From an uncultured Candidatus Melainabacteria bacterium (lineage in GTDB: Bacteria; Cyanobacteriota; Vampirovibrionia; Gastranaerophilales; Gastranaerophilaceae), in contig CATLFB010000005.1 in NCBI GenBank assembly GCA_949927415.1, positions 62,001 through 126,000 of the forward strand: a stretch of 64,000 nucleotides of DNA, given 5' to 3'. Each line of letters starts with the position of its first letter. Positions within the stretch are counted from its first letter, which is position 1. Both the position numbers and the translations under genes were made by a program. The notes under the pieces are model-generated. The model was not told the DNA's origin. It ran no database searches and saw only the letters and a list, made by a program, of their open reading frames with translations. Positions 16,506 through 26,089 of this stretch are shown here, piece after piece.

Positions 16506-17738
16506 TTATTCGAGATTAACTTTTTCTATTAAAAGTTTTTCCGGCAGCATCTTATTTAATTTTTCATGTGGAATGGTTTTTTCTGCAAGTGAGGAGCGGA
16601 AAAGTTCGGATATTATTTCAGTCTGATTTTTGGCATTTATATAATAAACTGCGCGCTCTAAATCTTTTTGCATATAAGCCTTTTGCGCTTTTTCAATAAT
16701 TTTGTCTATTGATTTGTCTATGTATGAACAGATATGCTTTAAGTTGATGGAATTGTTCACTGAGTTATTCGAGATTTGCATGAGTTTTCTAAAAAATATG
16801 CCAATCTGCAGTTTGTCAATTTCGGTTTCTTTTATGTCTTTTGGAAGTTTTCTTAAAAGCTCTGCATGACAGCTTTCTTCTCCGGCTCTTTCCTGAATGA
16901 TTTTATTGCCTGTTTTGTCGTACTTTTGCAAATTGTGTTCATACATATTTGTGAAGTATTTCGCCTTAAGCCCCATGTATAAATCAAAAGTTTTGTTTGT
17001 CTCGTTTTTGTCCGCATAATCCAGATACGGCCCGAGTAAATCATATTCAAAAGCTTTGATGTTACTTGTTCCATATCCGGTATCAGATAAGAAATTCATT
17101 CTCGTAAAACTTTTCTGATCTCTAATTTCAGCCCCGTCCCAGACGAATTTTTCCTTTGGAAGTTTTTCTTTGAACAAAATTCCGACATCAAGAATTCCTG
17201 CATTGTCATTTGTGATATGAACGTTTTTCCCTCTCAAATCAGGGTGGAGAATGCTGATATTATCCATGCCTTTGTCAAGCCGTTCGAGAATTTCCATTAA
17301 TGCTGTGAGATTCTTCTCGTTAAACTGATTTCTTTGCGGGTGCGGCCAGCTGCCCGGAACTTTTGATGAAAAAATAAAATATTCGTTTCTGAAATTTATC
17401 CCGAAAAGTCCTTTTTGCGTGTCGTGCAAATAATCCGGGTTATTATGTCTCAGGCATAAATCACGCAGCAAATCAAGGTTTTCGGTTTCAGCTTTCCAGC
17501 GTATAGCAATAGGGGCAGGGAAAGCGGTTTCTTTAAAAAACTTTAAAACATTACTGCACAAATCATACACAATGCCGCTTTTGCCTTCGCCAAGAATGGC
17601 TTTCGAGGCTCTGCCGCTGATTTCAACAATATCTTTTTCATCGGCGATTCTGTTGATTGGATAAACCGAGCCTCCTGATATTTTATAAGGCGGCCGGCAG
17701 CCTGTAAAAGTTGTGCATTGTATACGATTGACTTCCAT
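16506..17738 (-). CDS. Divergent protein-kinase-fold protein with FTG leader
   Basis: A 410-residue protein that starts MEVNRIQCTTFTG, the recurring leader, and then shows kinase-like landmarks: a glycine-rich loop LGEGKSGIVY (49-58), a candidate ATP-binding Lys in VLKFF (K66), a catalytic-loop-like HPDLRGKNV with D167 and N172, and LDVG (D184) in place of DFG. The hinge and later lobe are not recognisable, and the last 150 residues are helical. It is closest in plan to aminoglycoside-phosphotransferase or Ser/Thr kinase folds. Substrate unknown. No obvious ribosome site precedes the ATG. Confidence 0.55.
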   Translation of the reverse strand: MEVNRIQCTTFTGCRPPYKISGGSVYPINRIADEKDIVEISGRASKAILGEGKSGIVYDLCSNVLKFFKETAFPAPIAIRWKAETENLDLLRDLCLRHNNPDYLHDTQKGLFGINFRNEYFIFSSKVPGSWPHPQRNQFNEKNLTALMEILERLDKGMDNISILHPDLRGKNVHITNDNAGILDVGILFKEKLPKEKFVWDGAEIRDQKSFTRMNFLSDTGYGTSNIKAFEYDLLGPYLDYADKNETNKTFDLYMGLKAKYFTNMYEHNLQKYDKTGNKIIQERAGEESCHAELLRKLPKDIKETEIDKLQIGIFFRKLMQISNNSVNNSINLKHICSYIDKSIDKIIEKAQKAYMQKDLERAVYYINAKNQTEIISELFRSSLAEKTIPHEKLNKMLPEKLLIEKVNLE

Positions 17739-17802
17739 AGATATTTTAAAACGGAAGAAATTATTTTTTGCTATCTTTTTTATTGCCGGTGTATTTTCAA
17801 TA

Positions 17803-17826
17803 AAAAAGCCTCAAAAGAGGCTTTTT
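17803..17826. terminator. Intrinsic terminator of the cupin gene
   Basis: A 10-bp stem AAAAAGCCTC/GAGGCTTTTT with an AAAA loop, directly beyond the minus-strand gene ending at 17828. Confidence 0.9.
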
Positions 17827-17827
17827 C

Positions 17828-18133
17828 TTAAATCTTAATAAGCAAAAATTTGCTGTCTTTTTTTGCAAGAACTTTGTGCTGGTCGTCTTTTTTAAACATT
17901 AATAAATCACCTTTTTCAACGGTGAATTTTTCCGCGTCAAAATGGATTTCGATTTCGCCTTCCAAAACATAAACTGCCGCATCACAAACAGAGGTGTGTG
18001 TGTCGATGATTTCGTCTTTTTTGATTGCGATTGCGCTTAAACAGCTGTCGCCTTTTTCCATCAAAACTTTTCTTTGAAGTTTGCCGTCTTCAAGATCAAC
18101 AATATCTTTTGCTTTCAAAACATTGTAAAACAT
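17828..18133 (-). CDS. Small cupin-domain protein
   Basis: A 101-residue single-domain cupin. The first motif is degenerate (THTSVCDAAVYVLEGEIEIHF, read in segments), with one His where classic cupins have two. The second motif, EKGDLLMFKKDDQHKV, keeps the PxGD-like turn and a His. Metal binding is therefore likely but weak. Such proteins act as sensors or small isomerases; no function can be assigned. It is transcribed divergently from the RND pump operon, which raises the possibility of a regulatory link. Confidence 0.75.
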   Translation of the reverse strand: MFYNVLKAKDIVDLEDGKLQRKVLMEKGDSCLSAIAIKKDEIIDTHTSVCDAAVYVLEGEIEIHFDAEKFTVEKGDLLMFKKDDQHKVLAKKDSKFLLIKI

Positions 18134-18332
18134 AAATTTCTCCTTATATTCTCTAATTGGGCAAGTTTTGCAGAATCTTTTTTATGAAGATTTTTTGAAA
18201 TTCCTGCCGCATTACTATTAAAAAATTTTTGAACGGATTTTTCATTCTCCTGTGCGGCTAAATTATAGATTTAATGTTTTTAAGCCTGACAGGACTTCGT
18301 TTTGAAACCAATTGTTTCGATAGTTTATAATG

Positions 18333-18361
18333 TTGACACCACATGTATAATAATTTAAAAT
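18333..18361 (+). promoter_or_regulatory. Promoter of the RND efflux operon
   Basis: TTGACA, 17-base spacer, TAAAAT: one mismatch from consensus. The expected start is near 18368, about 42 bases before the first ATG, which has a GGAGAGAAG ribosome site. Confidence 0.72.
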
Positions 18362-18409
18362 TTTTAGTATTATTTATTAATGTTTGTTTAAATTATATCG
18401 GAGAGAAGT

Positions 18410-19585
18410 ATGAAAATTAATTTGACCAGAAAACAGTGGGCAGTTGTAATTCTGTTGATAATTGTCGTGCCTATTGTTTATAATAAAACATCGGGATTTA
18501 TAAAAGGAATGCTGCAGCAGCAGGCAATGCGTATGCCAAAAGAAGTCGAAGTTGACAATCCCCATATTGTCGAGACGAATGTTTCCGCAGAATCAACGGG
18601 ACGAGTTGAAGCGCAGTATTCGGTTGATTTGGTTGCAAGGGTTCCGGGATTTTTGCTGAAAAAATACTTCACGGAAGGCGATTTTGTCAAAAAAGGCCAG
18701 ATTCTTTTCCAGATAGACCCAAGAGAATATCAGCTTGAAGTTAACAACTCTCAGGCCGCCGTAAATCAGTACAGCGCCTTGTTAACCAATGCTCAGCAGG
18801 AATTGAACAGAGCAAATGCGCTTGTCAAAGAAGATTTGATAAGCCGCTCTGATGTTGACCAGAGCCTTGCCTCAAGAAATTCCAACCGTGCACTTCTCGA
18901 TGCTGCAAGACAAAAACTTGAACTTGCAAAAGTAAACTTAAGCTACACATCTGTAAAATCGCCCATCGACGGCAGAATCGGCAAAGTCAATATCACGGAA
19001 GGCAACTATGTAACACCGAGTTCAGGCGGGCTTGTGAACGTTTCGAGCGTAAATCCCGTTTATGTTTCGTTCAGCCTCAAAAGCGATGAGTTCGTAAAAC
19101 TTTTAAAAGCCAGCAATCAGTTTAAAGATGTGAAAGTTGAAGTTCAGTTTGACGATGGCACATGGTATGAAAAAGCCGGTGTTGTCAACTTTGTAGACAA
19201 TAAAATCGACAAAGATTCAGGTTCTGTTGCAATGAGGGCAACTTTCGACAACACAAAAATGTGGCTTGTTCCGGGCGATTATATGAAAGTCCGGCTCACG
19301 GCACCTGAAAAAGTTAAGTTTGTAACAGTTCCGCAAGCCTGCACAAAAGGCGATGCCATGAGCGGCTATTATGTCTGGGTTGTACAAGACGACAAAGCCG
19401 TCAAAAAAGAAATTAAAGTCTCTGAAGACATCAAAAACAACTGGGTTGTCGAAAGCGGCATTGATTTGCAGGACAAAGTCGTAGTGTCAGGAATTCAGAG
19501 CATCATGGCAGAAGGTCAGAAGCTTAAAATCGTCGAAAAATCACAAACCCCTGAAACTCCCGACAAAACAGCAGGTGAAAACTAA
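18410..19585 (+). CDS. RND efflux periplasmic adaptor (AcrA/MexA type)
   Basis: A 391-residue membrane fusion protein. One membrane helix lies near residues 9-25 ([14 protein letters not shown]). The split lipoyl domain follows ([20 protein letters not shown] and later [21 protein letters not shown], in segments), around a coiled-coil hairpin rich in Gln and Ala, then the beta-barrel domain ([18 protein letters not shown]). It links the inner-membrane pump to the outer-membrane channel. It overlaps the pump gene by one base (TAATG), so translation is coupled. First gene of a complete tripartite operon. Confidence 0.93.
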   Translation: MKINLTRKQWAVVILLIIVVPIVYNKTSGFIKGMLQQQAMRMPKEVEVDNPHIVETNVSAESTGRVEAQYSVDLVARVPGFLLKKYFTEGDFVKKGQILFQIDPREYQLEVNNSQAAVNQYSALLTNAQQELNRANALVKEDLISRSDVDQSLASRNSNRALLDAARQKLELAKVNLSYTSVKSPIDGRIGKVNITEGNYVTPSSGGLVNVSSVNPVYVSFSLKSDEFVKLLKASNQFKDVKVEVQFDDGTWYEKAGVVNFVDNKIDKDSGSVAMRATFDNTKMWLVPGDYMKVRLTAPEKVKFVTVPQACTKGDAMSGYYVWVVQDDKAVKKEIKVSEDIKNNWVVESGIDLQDKVVVSGIQSIMAEGQKLKIVEKSQTPETPDKTAGEN

Positions 19586-22500
19586 TGAAAAAAACATTTG
19601 ATAAAGAAAAACTTTTCTTTTTTATACAAAAACCGCGATTTGCGCTCGTAATCTCAATATGTATAGTCATTCTCGGCGTAATTTCAATGCTTGGCTTAAA
19701 GCAGGAAAGCTATCCTGACGTAACGCCTCCGCAGATAATGGTTTCTGCCAACTATCAGGGTGCAAGTGCAGAAGTTATCGAATCTTCCGTTGCAACAGTT
19801 CTTGAAAACAAACTTAACGGTGTCGAAAACTTATCCTATATGACATCAACCTCCTACGACGGAAGCTATTCTCTGACAATGTATTTCAAAGTCGGCTCTG
19901 ACAAAAATATCAACCTTATGAATGTCCAAAACCGCATCCAGCAGGTTCAATCCCAACTGCCGGAAGATGTCCAGAGAACAGGCGTCACAGCAATCAGCCG
20001 CTCATCAGGTTCGGGCGCTGTAATCCTTACGCTTTATCCTGAATCCGGCGACTGGTCACAGCTTGATTTGACAAACTACGGTTCTATTTATATAAAAGAT
20101 GAACTCAAACGTGTTGACGGCGTTGCAGACGTAAGCGTATACGGCGCCGGCGACTATTCAATGCGAATCTGGCTTGACCCTCAAAAAATGGCCGGCTTAA
20201 ATATTTCAACAAGCGAAGTCAGATCCGCAATCACAAGCCAGAATACGCAGGTAACGGCAGGCGCTCTCGGCGCGCTTCCGTCAGATGAAAATCAGGCCCT
20301 GCAAATTACCCTCAAAACTCAGGGAAGACTGAAAGATGTAAAAGAATTCGAAAACATAATTATCCGCTCCAATATGGACGGATCAAACGTCAGAATAAAA
20401 GATGTTGCGCGCGTTGAACTCGGTGCGCAGTCTTATTCAAACCTTGGTCTTGTAAACGGAAAGCCGTCTGCGGTTATCGTAATTTCACAGCTTCCGGACG
20501 CGAACGTTATCAACCTTTCAAAAGCCGTCAAGGCAAAAGTCACAGAACTCAATTCGCGCCTCACAAACGGGCTTAAAATCTTATACGTAAAAGATGACGC
20601 CGATTATATTCAGGAATCAATGAAAGAAGTTGAATTTACAATCCTTTTGACAGGCCTAATCGTTGTAATCATTATTTTCTTATTCCTCGGAGACGGCATG
20701 GCAACACTGGTTCCATGCGCAACAATTCCTGTGTCGCTTGTCGGAACATTCTTCGCACTCAAAGCGATGGGTATGTCAATAAATCTTTTGACACTATTCG
20801 CCCTCGTCCTTGCGGTAGGTGTCGTTGTTGACGATGCTATTGTCGTAATCGAAAACGTCAACCGCCACATTGAAGAAGGCAAATCCGCAATTATGGCAAC
20901 CCAAATCACAATGCAGGAAGTCGGCTCCTCACTTGTTGCGATGGCGCTTGTATTGATGGCTGTATTTGTGCCGATTGTGTTTATGGGCGGAATGACGGGC
21001 GTTATGTATAAGCAATTTGCTGTTTGTATCGCGGTTTCCATCGCGATTTCGGCAATCTGCGCGCTGTCGCTTTCTCCTGCTATGTGTTCGCATTTTCTCG
21101 GACACAAAAACGATGAGAAACAAGATTCCAAAATCCCTGCTTTTGCAATCCTTCAGCATATTATAAAACGGATTTCCAAAAGAACAGCCGGATGGGTTGA
21201 AAAGTTCAACAAAATTTTCGACAAAATCGAAGATTTCTATATGGAATTCGTCCAAAAATTCGTCTATAATAAAAAACTCGTTGCGATATTTTACGTTGCA
21301 ATCGTCGGTTTGACTCTGTTTTCTTTCAGAACAATTTCAACCGGCTTTATTCCGGACGAAGATCAGGGCGTCTTGCTTGCGATGATTACTCTGCCGGATG
21401 GGGCGTCGCTTTCCAGAACGGAAGAAGTTTCAAGAAAATTTATCGACGGAATCCGCTACATTGATGGCATAAACGCTGAAAAACTAACGGTTTTCGGCGG
21501 CAATGGCGCGGTAAACTCTTCAACCGCGATTATTCTTCTTGATGAATACAGCGAAAGAAAAATGACGCCGGTCAAATGGATTAAACGCAAAATCCAGGGT
21601 AAACCAACAGATTTATCACACACCGCAATCCTGAATAAAATCAGAGCCGTTGCGGCGAATACAAAAGAAGCGTCAATTCAGGCATTTTCGCCCCCTGCAA
21701 TTATGGGTATGAGCATGATGGGCGGTTTTGAATTCCAAATGCTTTCGCAGGGTGAATATACAGCGCAGGATTTGGAAGGCTGGGCGAAAAAACTTGTTGC
21801 CGCTGCAAACCAGGACCCGTCGCTTTCAAACGTTTACACAAACTTTCAGGCAAACGTTCCGCAATACATTGTAGAAATCGACTACTCAAAAGCAATGGCG
21901 CAGAATATCGACCTGCAGGAACTCTATTCAACACTTTCTTCTATGCTTGGAACTTATTACGTAAACGACTTTAACAAATACGGCCGCGTATTCAAAGTTC
22001 AAATGCAGGCTGAAAGCCGATTCCGCAACAAAGCAGGCGACCTTTCCGGAATCTATGTCAAAAACAGAAACGGTGTAATGGTTCCGATACTTTCGGTCGT
22101 AAAACTCAAACAAACCGTTGGTACAGCCTCAATTACCCGTTACAACCAGTATGAATCAGTGCAAATCCAGGGCCAACAGTCTGCCGGAAAAAGTTCGGGC
22201 GATGCGATGAATGCAATGGAAGCCGTTGCGAAAAAGACACTTCCCTCGGATATGACCTTCGACTGGTCGGGAACATCAGCCCAGGAGCGCGAAGCATCCG
22301 GCCAAACCGCGATGGTTGTCGGTATGGCGTTGATATTTGTTTATCTTTTTCTTGTCGCACTTTATGAAAGCTACACAATTCCGGTCGCGGTTCTTCTGAT
22401 ATCGCCGATTGCGGCGTTGGGTGCGCTGATTTTCCAAATGATGATTAACCAGTCCTTTGATATCTACTCTCAGGTCGGTATGATTACGCTAATCGGGCTT

Positions 22501-22848
22501 GCGGCAAAACAGTCAATTTTGATTGTTGAATTTGCAAAAGAAGAACATGAAAAACACGGGCTTTCAGTAAAAGAAGCCGCCGTGAAAGCCGCAAAACTGC
22601 GATTCAGAGCAATCATGATGACAGAACTTGCATTCATTATCGGTGTATTGCCGATGATTTTTGCAACAGGCGCCGGCGCAAATTCAAGAATTTCGGTCGG
22701 CTCAACCGTGTTTGGCGGAATGATTGCGGCCGCAACCCTCGGGGCTGTTTTGACCCCCGCCTTCTACGTAATCGTTCAGGAATTCGTTGACCTTTTCCCG
22801 AAAAAGGAAATCAGCGAAAAAGATTTGGAGATAACAGAAAAAGTATGA
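19585..22848 (+). CDS. RND family hydrophobe/amphiphile efflux pump (AcrB type)
   Basis: A 1087-residue inner-membrane proton antiporter with 12 predicted membrane helices and two large periplasmic loops, the normal size for HAE1 pumps. [13 protein letters not shown] follows the first helix. The helix-4 motif [18 protein letters not shown] carries the two Asp residues of the proton relay. [10 protein letters not shown]-like and [16 protein letters not shown] motifs are present. Likely substrates are drugs, detergents, bile salts or fatty acids; the sequence cannot choose. Flanked by its adaptor and a TolC-like channel with overlapping ends. Confidence 0.95.
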   Translation: MKKTFDKEKLFFFIQKPRFALVISICIVILGVISMLGLKQESYPDVTPPQIMVSANYQGASAEVIESSVATVLENKLNGVENLSYMTSTSYDGSYSLTMYFKVGSDKNINLMNVQNRIQQVQSQLPEDVQRTGVTAISRSSGSGAVILTLYPESGDWSQLDLTNYGSIYIKDELKRVDGVADVSVYGAGDYSMRIWLDPQKMAGLNISTSEVRSAITSQNTQVTAGALGALPSDENQALQITLKTQGRLKDVKEFENIIIRSNMDGSNVRIKDVARVELGAQSYSNLGLVNGKPSAVIVISQLPDANVINLSKAVKAKVTELNSRLTNGLKILYVKDDADYIQESMKEVEFTILLTGLIVVIIIFLFLGDGMATLVPCATIPVSLVGTFFALKAMGMSINLLTLFALVLAVGVVVDDAIVVIENVNRHIEEGKSAIMATQITMQEVGSSLVAMALVLMAVFVPIVFMGGMTGVMYKQFAVCIAVSIAISAICALSLSPAMCSHFLGHKNDEKQDSKIPAFAILQHIIKRISKRTAGWVEKFNKIFDKIEDFYMEFVQKFVYNKKLVAIFYVAIVGLTLFSFRTISTGFIPDEDQGVLLAMITLPDGASLSRTEEVSRKFIDGIRYIDGINAEKLTVFGGNGAVNSSTAIILLDEYSERKMTPVKWIKRKIQGKPTDLSHTAILNKIRAVAANTKEASIQAFSPPAIMGMSMMGGFEFQMLSQGEYTAQDLEGWAKKLVAAANQDPSLSNVYTNFQANVPQYIVEIDYSKAMAQNIDLQELYSTLSSMLGTYYVNDFNKYGRVFKVQMQAESRFRNKAGDLSGIYVKNRNGVMVPILSVVKLKQTVGTASITRYNQYESVQIQGQQSAGKSSGDAMNAMEAVAKKTLPSDMTFDWSGTSAQEREASGQTAMVVGMALIFVYLFLVALYESYTIPVAVLLISPIAALGALIFQMMINQSFDIYSQVGMITLIGLAAKQSILIVEFAKEEHEKHGLSVKEAAVKAAKLRFRAIMMTELAFIIGVLPMIFATGAGANSRISVGSTVFGGMIAAATLGAVLTPAFYVIVQEFVDLFPKKEISEKDLEITEKV

Positions 22849-24350
22849 AAAAGATTTTAAATTTAATTTTAATATGTTCGGTTTTGTCGCTAACTTCAAG
22901 CGCGGTTTTGGCAAAAGGAACTTCTCAAAAAACAAAAAAGAATGATGAAGTTCAAATAGTTAAGCCCGACAAAACAAAGGTTAACAAAAAGCACGAAACC
23001 CGAAAGAATGCTGATAATGCCAAAACAAAAGCGAAATCTTCAAAAGAAGCCGAAGGCATGTATGAGACAAAATTCCCTGTCATAAACAGCCAGATAGAAT
23101 ATTCGGACATGAATGGCGAAGTGACGCTTGTCGACTGCATAAAGCTTGCAATAACGCACCATCCGGCGATTATGTCTGCAATCAGCAACGCCGAAATCTA
23201 TAAATCCCGTGTCGGACAAGCTTGGTCAAATTACTTTCCCACAATCGGCGCAGGCGTGAGTTATTCCAGAAACGATATGCTCATGACAATGGGCGGCGCA
23301 TACGCCAGAATGATGTCGCAAAAGTACAATATGTATTACGTTCCGACTCTTTCTGCCAATATGCTATTGTTTGACTTTGGCAAAACCAAGGCCGGCGCTG
23401 ATATGGCAAAAAGGAATTTCGAAGCCTCAAGATATGATGCTGAAACCAGCATTGAAATGGTGATTTATAATGTAAAAGTCGCTTATTACAACCTTGTTTT
23501 TGCTGAAATTCAGAAAATGGTTTACGAAGATACGGTAAAAGATTTTGAACTGCAGTTGAAACAGGCAAAAGCGCAATACGACATCGGCAGAAAAGCCAAA
23601 ATCGATGTCACAACCGCTGAATACAACCTCGGCAATGCAAAGGTTAATCTTATCAAGGCAAAAAACACGCTTGAACTTGCGGCAGTCCAGCTTGCAAATG
23701 CAGTCGGGATTCCGGAGTTAGAGGGAGTTGTTTTGAAAGATAAACTCAACACAAAAGCTTATGATGTGAAGTTTGCGGATTTGATTAAGACCGCCGAAGC
23801 ATCTCGTCCGGCACTTTTGTCAGCCAAGAAGAAAATGGATGCGGCAGAAATGAATGTCAGAAGTGCAAAACGTGCATTTTCACCTGATTTGAGCGCATTC
23901 GGTTCATACAATTACGGCGGCCGCCAGATTGACAGCGATTACGGCTATCAATTCGGGGTGCAATTGCAGTACAATGCTTTGAACGTTATGCTTTTGAAAA
24001 AACAGGTTGATGAGGCAAATGCGACTTACAAAAAATTCGTTGCTGATTACGAACAGGAAAAGCAGAATGTGTATTTGGAGGTCAAAAGCGCTTACATAAA
24101 TCTTTTGAATTCGCATGACAGTCTTGATGTTTCAAAACTTGCGCTTCAGCAGGCAAAAGAACGCCAATATCAGGCATTCAGAAGATATCAGGTCGGATTG
24201 GGCGATGCGATTGAGTTTAAGGATTCGGAAAACACTTATCTGAATGCCCAGCTGGATTACTATTCAAATCTTTTGAATTACAATATCAATGCGGCTGAAC
24301 TTGAGCGTGTAATCGGTGCGCCGATTAAGGAATCAGACATAGATTTGTAA
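22845..24350 (+). CDS. TolC-family outer membrane efflux protein
   Basis: A 501-residue outer-membrane channel protein. A signal peptide ([19 protein letters not shown]) precedes an unusual Lys/Thr-rich stretch of about 50 residues, then the duplicated TolC helical repeats ([22 protein letters not shown], then [33 protein letters not shown], in segments), and the second half ending [12 protein letters not shown]. It forms a trimeric channel with the adaptor and pump encoded just upstream (ATGA overlap). The basic linker after the signal peptide is not typical of TolC and might bind peptidoglycan or surface polymers (inference). Confidence 0.92.
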   Translation: MKKILNLILICSVLSLTSSAVLAKGTSQKTKKNDEVQIVKPDKTKVNKKHETRKNADNAKTKAKSSKEAEGMYETKFPVINSQIEYSDMNGEVTLVDCIKLAITHHPAIMSAISNAEIYKSRVGQAWSNYFPTIGAGVSYSRNDMLMTMGGAYARMMSQKYNMYYVPTLSANMLLFDFGKTKAGADMAKRNFEASRYDAETSIEMVIYNVKVAYYNLVFAEIQKMVYEDTVKDFELQLKQAKAQYDIGRKAKIDVTTAEYNLGNAKVNLIKAKNTLELAAVQLANAVGIPELEGVVLKDKLNTKAYDVKFADLIKTAEASRPALLSAKKKMDAAEMNVRSAKRAFSPDLSAFGSYNYGGRQIDSDYGYQFGVQLQYNALNVMLLKKQVDEANATYKKFVADYEQEKQNVYLEVKSAYINLLNSHDSLDVSKLALQQAKERQYQAFRRYQVGLGDAIEFKDSENTYLNAQLDYYSNLLNYNINAAELERVIGAPIKESDIDL

Positions 24351-24361
24351 AAGTTGTCAAA

Positions 24362-24961
24362 ATGAATATTTTTATTATCAGAATAGACGAATTTTTGAAA
24401 AATGTTGACAAAAATTCCATAACGCAAGAATTCAAATCCCAAAAGCGCTGTATTGAATACAGTCTCGGGCGCTTTTTGGTGAAGTTTGCGGCGAAAAATT
24501 TTTATGGCGTTCAAGATGTTGAAATTGTTGTAGAGAATAAGAAACCGAAGTTCAAAAATTCAGCACTTAATTTCAGCATATCGCATTCGAAAAATATTGC
24601 GGCTGTTGCGTTTGATGAATTTGATACGGGATTCGATATCGAAGAAATGAGAGATAGAAATCTTGAAAAACTTTCCAAATATTTTGACAGAAATTTCTCT
24701 GACAAAACGGATTTTTATAAATTTTGGACATCTTATGAGGCCGAATACAAAAGCAAAAAACAATGTTTAACTTCTTTCGAATTTCAAAATTACATGTGTT
24801 CGGTTTCGCATTCCGGTAGGAATCCTGATGTGAAAATTTTTGAAGTGAAGTTTTCTTCTTCAAAAATTTCACATCTGTTAGATTTGGAAAAATACGCTTA
24901 TGAAGAAAATCCTGAAAACACTTTACAAATCAAAGAATTGCCGCCTCCGCATCCAATGTAA
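24362..24961 (+). CDS. 4'-phosphopantetheinyl transferase (Sfp-like)
   Basis: A 199-residue enzyme that moves phosphopantetheine from CoA to a carrier-protein serine. Family marks: FSISHSKNIAAVAF, TGFDIE (D92, E94 bind Mg), and FWTSYEAEYK (W122, E126, K130), corresponding to the WxxKExxxK signature with Tyr in place of the first Lys. It follows tolC by 11 bases with no clear promoter, so it may be a fourth gene of the efflux operon. No polyketide or peptide synthetase is present in the window, so its substrate is probably the fatty-acid ACP. Confidence 0.82.
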   Translation: MNIFIIRIDEFLKNVDKNSITQEFKSQKRCIEYSLGRFLVKFAAKNFYGVQDVEIVVENKKPKFKNSALNFSISHSKNIAAVAFDEFDTGFDIEEMRDRNLEKLSKYFDRNFSDKTDFYKFWTSYEAEYKSKKQCLTSFEFQNYMCSVSHSGRNPDVKIFEVKFSSSKISHLLDLEKYAYEENPENTLQIKELPPPHPM

Positions 24962-24963
24962 TC

Positions 24964-24992
24964 TTGACAACTTTCAAAACGGGTTTTATACT
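24964..24992 (+). promoter_or_regulatory. Promoter of the HD-domain gene
   Basis: TTGACA, 17-base spacer, TATACT: a strong sigma-70-type pair immediately after the upstream stop codon. The expected leader is about 29 bases. Confidence 0.75.
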
Positions 24993-25027
24993 GTATGTAA
25001 TACCCCATTTACAAAAAGGATTGAGAT

Positions 25028-25834
25028 ATGAAATCAGTAAAAGAAATTTCTATAGAAACAAAAATTCTAAAACGGCTTGAAGGCACTCCAAACTGTTTAA
25101 AGTTGGTGAATTATCTTTTTGCTGATGAAGAGTTGCAGGAATTGCAGGATTATGCGAACAATGTTTCGATAAAACGTCTGGGCTTCAACGACCATGGGCC
25201 TGTTCACATGCGTCAGGTTGTCGGAAACGCAATAAAGATGCTTAATCTTTTGCAGGATGCGGGAATAAAAACTTCACTTGAGACCGAGGAAATAGGAACT
25301 TTTGAAGACAGTATGTGTGCGGTGATTCTGGCCGGCTTGATGCATGATTTGGGAATGTCAATCGGACGGCAGGGACATGAAGATATGTCAGTAATCCTTG
25401 CGCAGCCGATAATTGAGCGTGCATTGCAGTTTGTTTTCCCGGACAATCTTCACAAACGCGTCATAATAAAATCTCTTGCAACAGAAGCGATAATCGGTCA
25501 TATGGCATCGAAGAAAATACATTCAATAGAAGCCGGAATTATTCTGATAGCCGACGGCTGTGATATGACAAAGGGTCGTGCGAGAATTCCGCTTGCGATG
25601 AACACGACTCCTCGTGTGGGCGATATTCACAAATATTCCGCAAACGCGATTAACAGAATCGGGATTCACCATGGAGATAGAAAGCCAATAAGAATTGATA
25701 TAGAAATGAGCGCAGATGTCGGATTTTTCCAGATAGAAGAGGTTTTGCTTGCAAAAATCGAATCAAGTCCTGCCAAACAGTATGTAGAGCTTTATGCCGG
25801 CGTCGAAGGTCAGGAAAGCAAATGCTATTTGTAA
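25028..25834 (+). CDS. HD-domain metal-dependent phosphohydrolase
   Basis: A 268-residue cytosolic HD-superfamily protein. Ligands visible: HGPVH, MHDLGM (the HD pair) and GHED, followed by ADGCDMTKGRARIP. Substrates in the superfamily include nucleotides, (p)ppGpp and cyclic nucleotides; no RelA-type synthetase domain or HD-GYP motif is present, so the substrate is open. A near-consensus promoter and AAAAAGGA ribosome site suggest steady expression from a single-gene unit. It is the last backbone gene before the AT-rich stretch. Confidence 0.82.
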   Translation: MKSVKEISIETKILKRLEGTPNCLKLVNYLFADEELQELQDYANNVSIKRLGFNDHGPVHMRQVVGNAIKMLNLLQDAGIKTSLETEEIGTFEDSMCAVILAGLMHDLGMSIGRQGHEDMSVILAQPIIERALQFVFPDNLHKRVIIKSLATEAIIGHMASKKIHSIEAGIILIADGCDMTKGRARIPLAMNTTPRVGDIHKYSANAINRIGIHHGDRKPIRIDIEMSADVGFFQIEEVLLAKIESSPAKQYVELYAGVEGQESKCYL

Positions 25835-26089
25835 GTTTTATATCTGCCGTTAAAAATTAATTGACAGTGCTGCAAAATTTGTTATAACCAATATATTGTA
25901 ATAAATGTTCCTTCAGTTATTATCTGCCAACAGTATTTAGTCGACAAATCGATTAAATTAATCCAGCTGTTGAATCTTATTTTGTTAATTTTGATGCTTG
26001 TTAATTTTTGTAAACAATTTGTTGCTGTTTTTAATAATAGTAGCAAATATATTTATATTTGATTATTATATGAAAAAGGTTAAGGGGTA
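25835..26089. other. AT-rich intergenic region at the island edge
   Basis: No gene is visible. Base composition drops sharply to AT-rich here and stays so to about 53.7 kb. No tRNA fragment or direct repeat that would mark an insertion end was found. Confidence 0.4.

Noticed and set aside
20610-21131. Long minus-strand open frame inside the RND pump gene
   Set aside because: It is antisense to a strongly conserved pump, has no ribosome site and no family likeness. The same holds for antisense frames in dxr (5718-6131), hom (55300-55830) and the sensory hydrogenase (731-1204).
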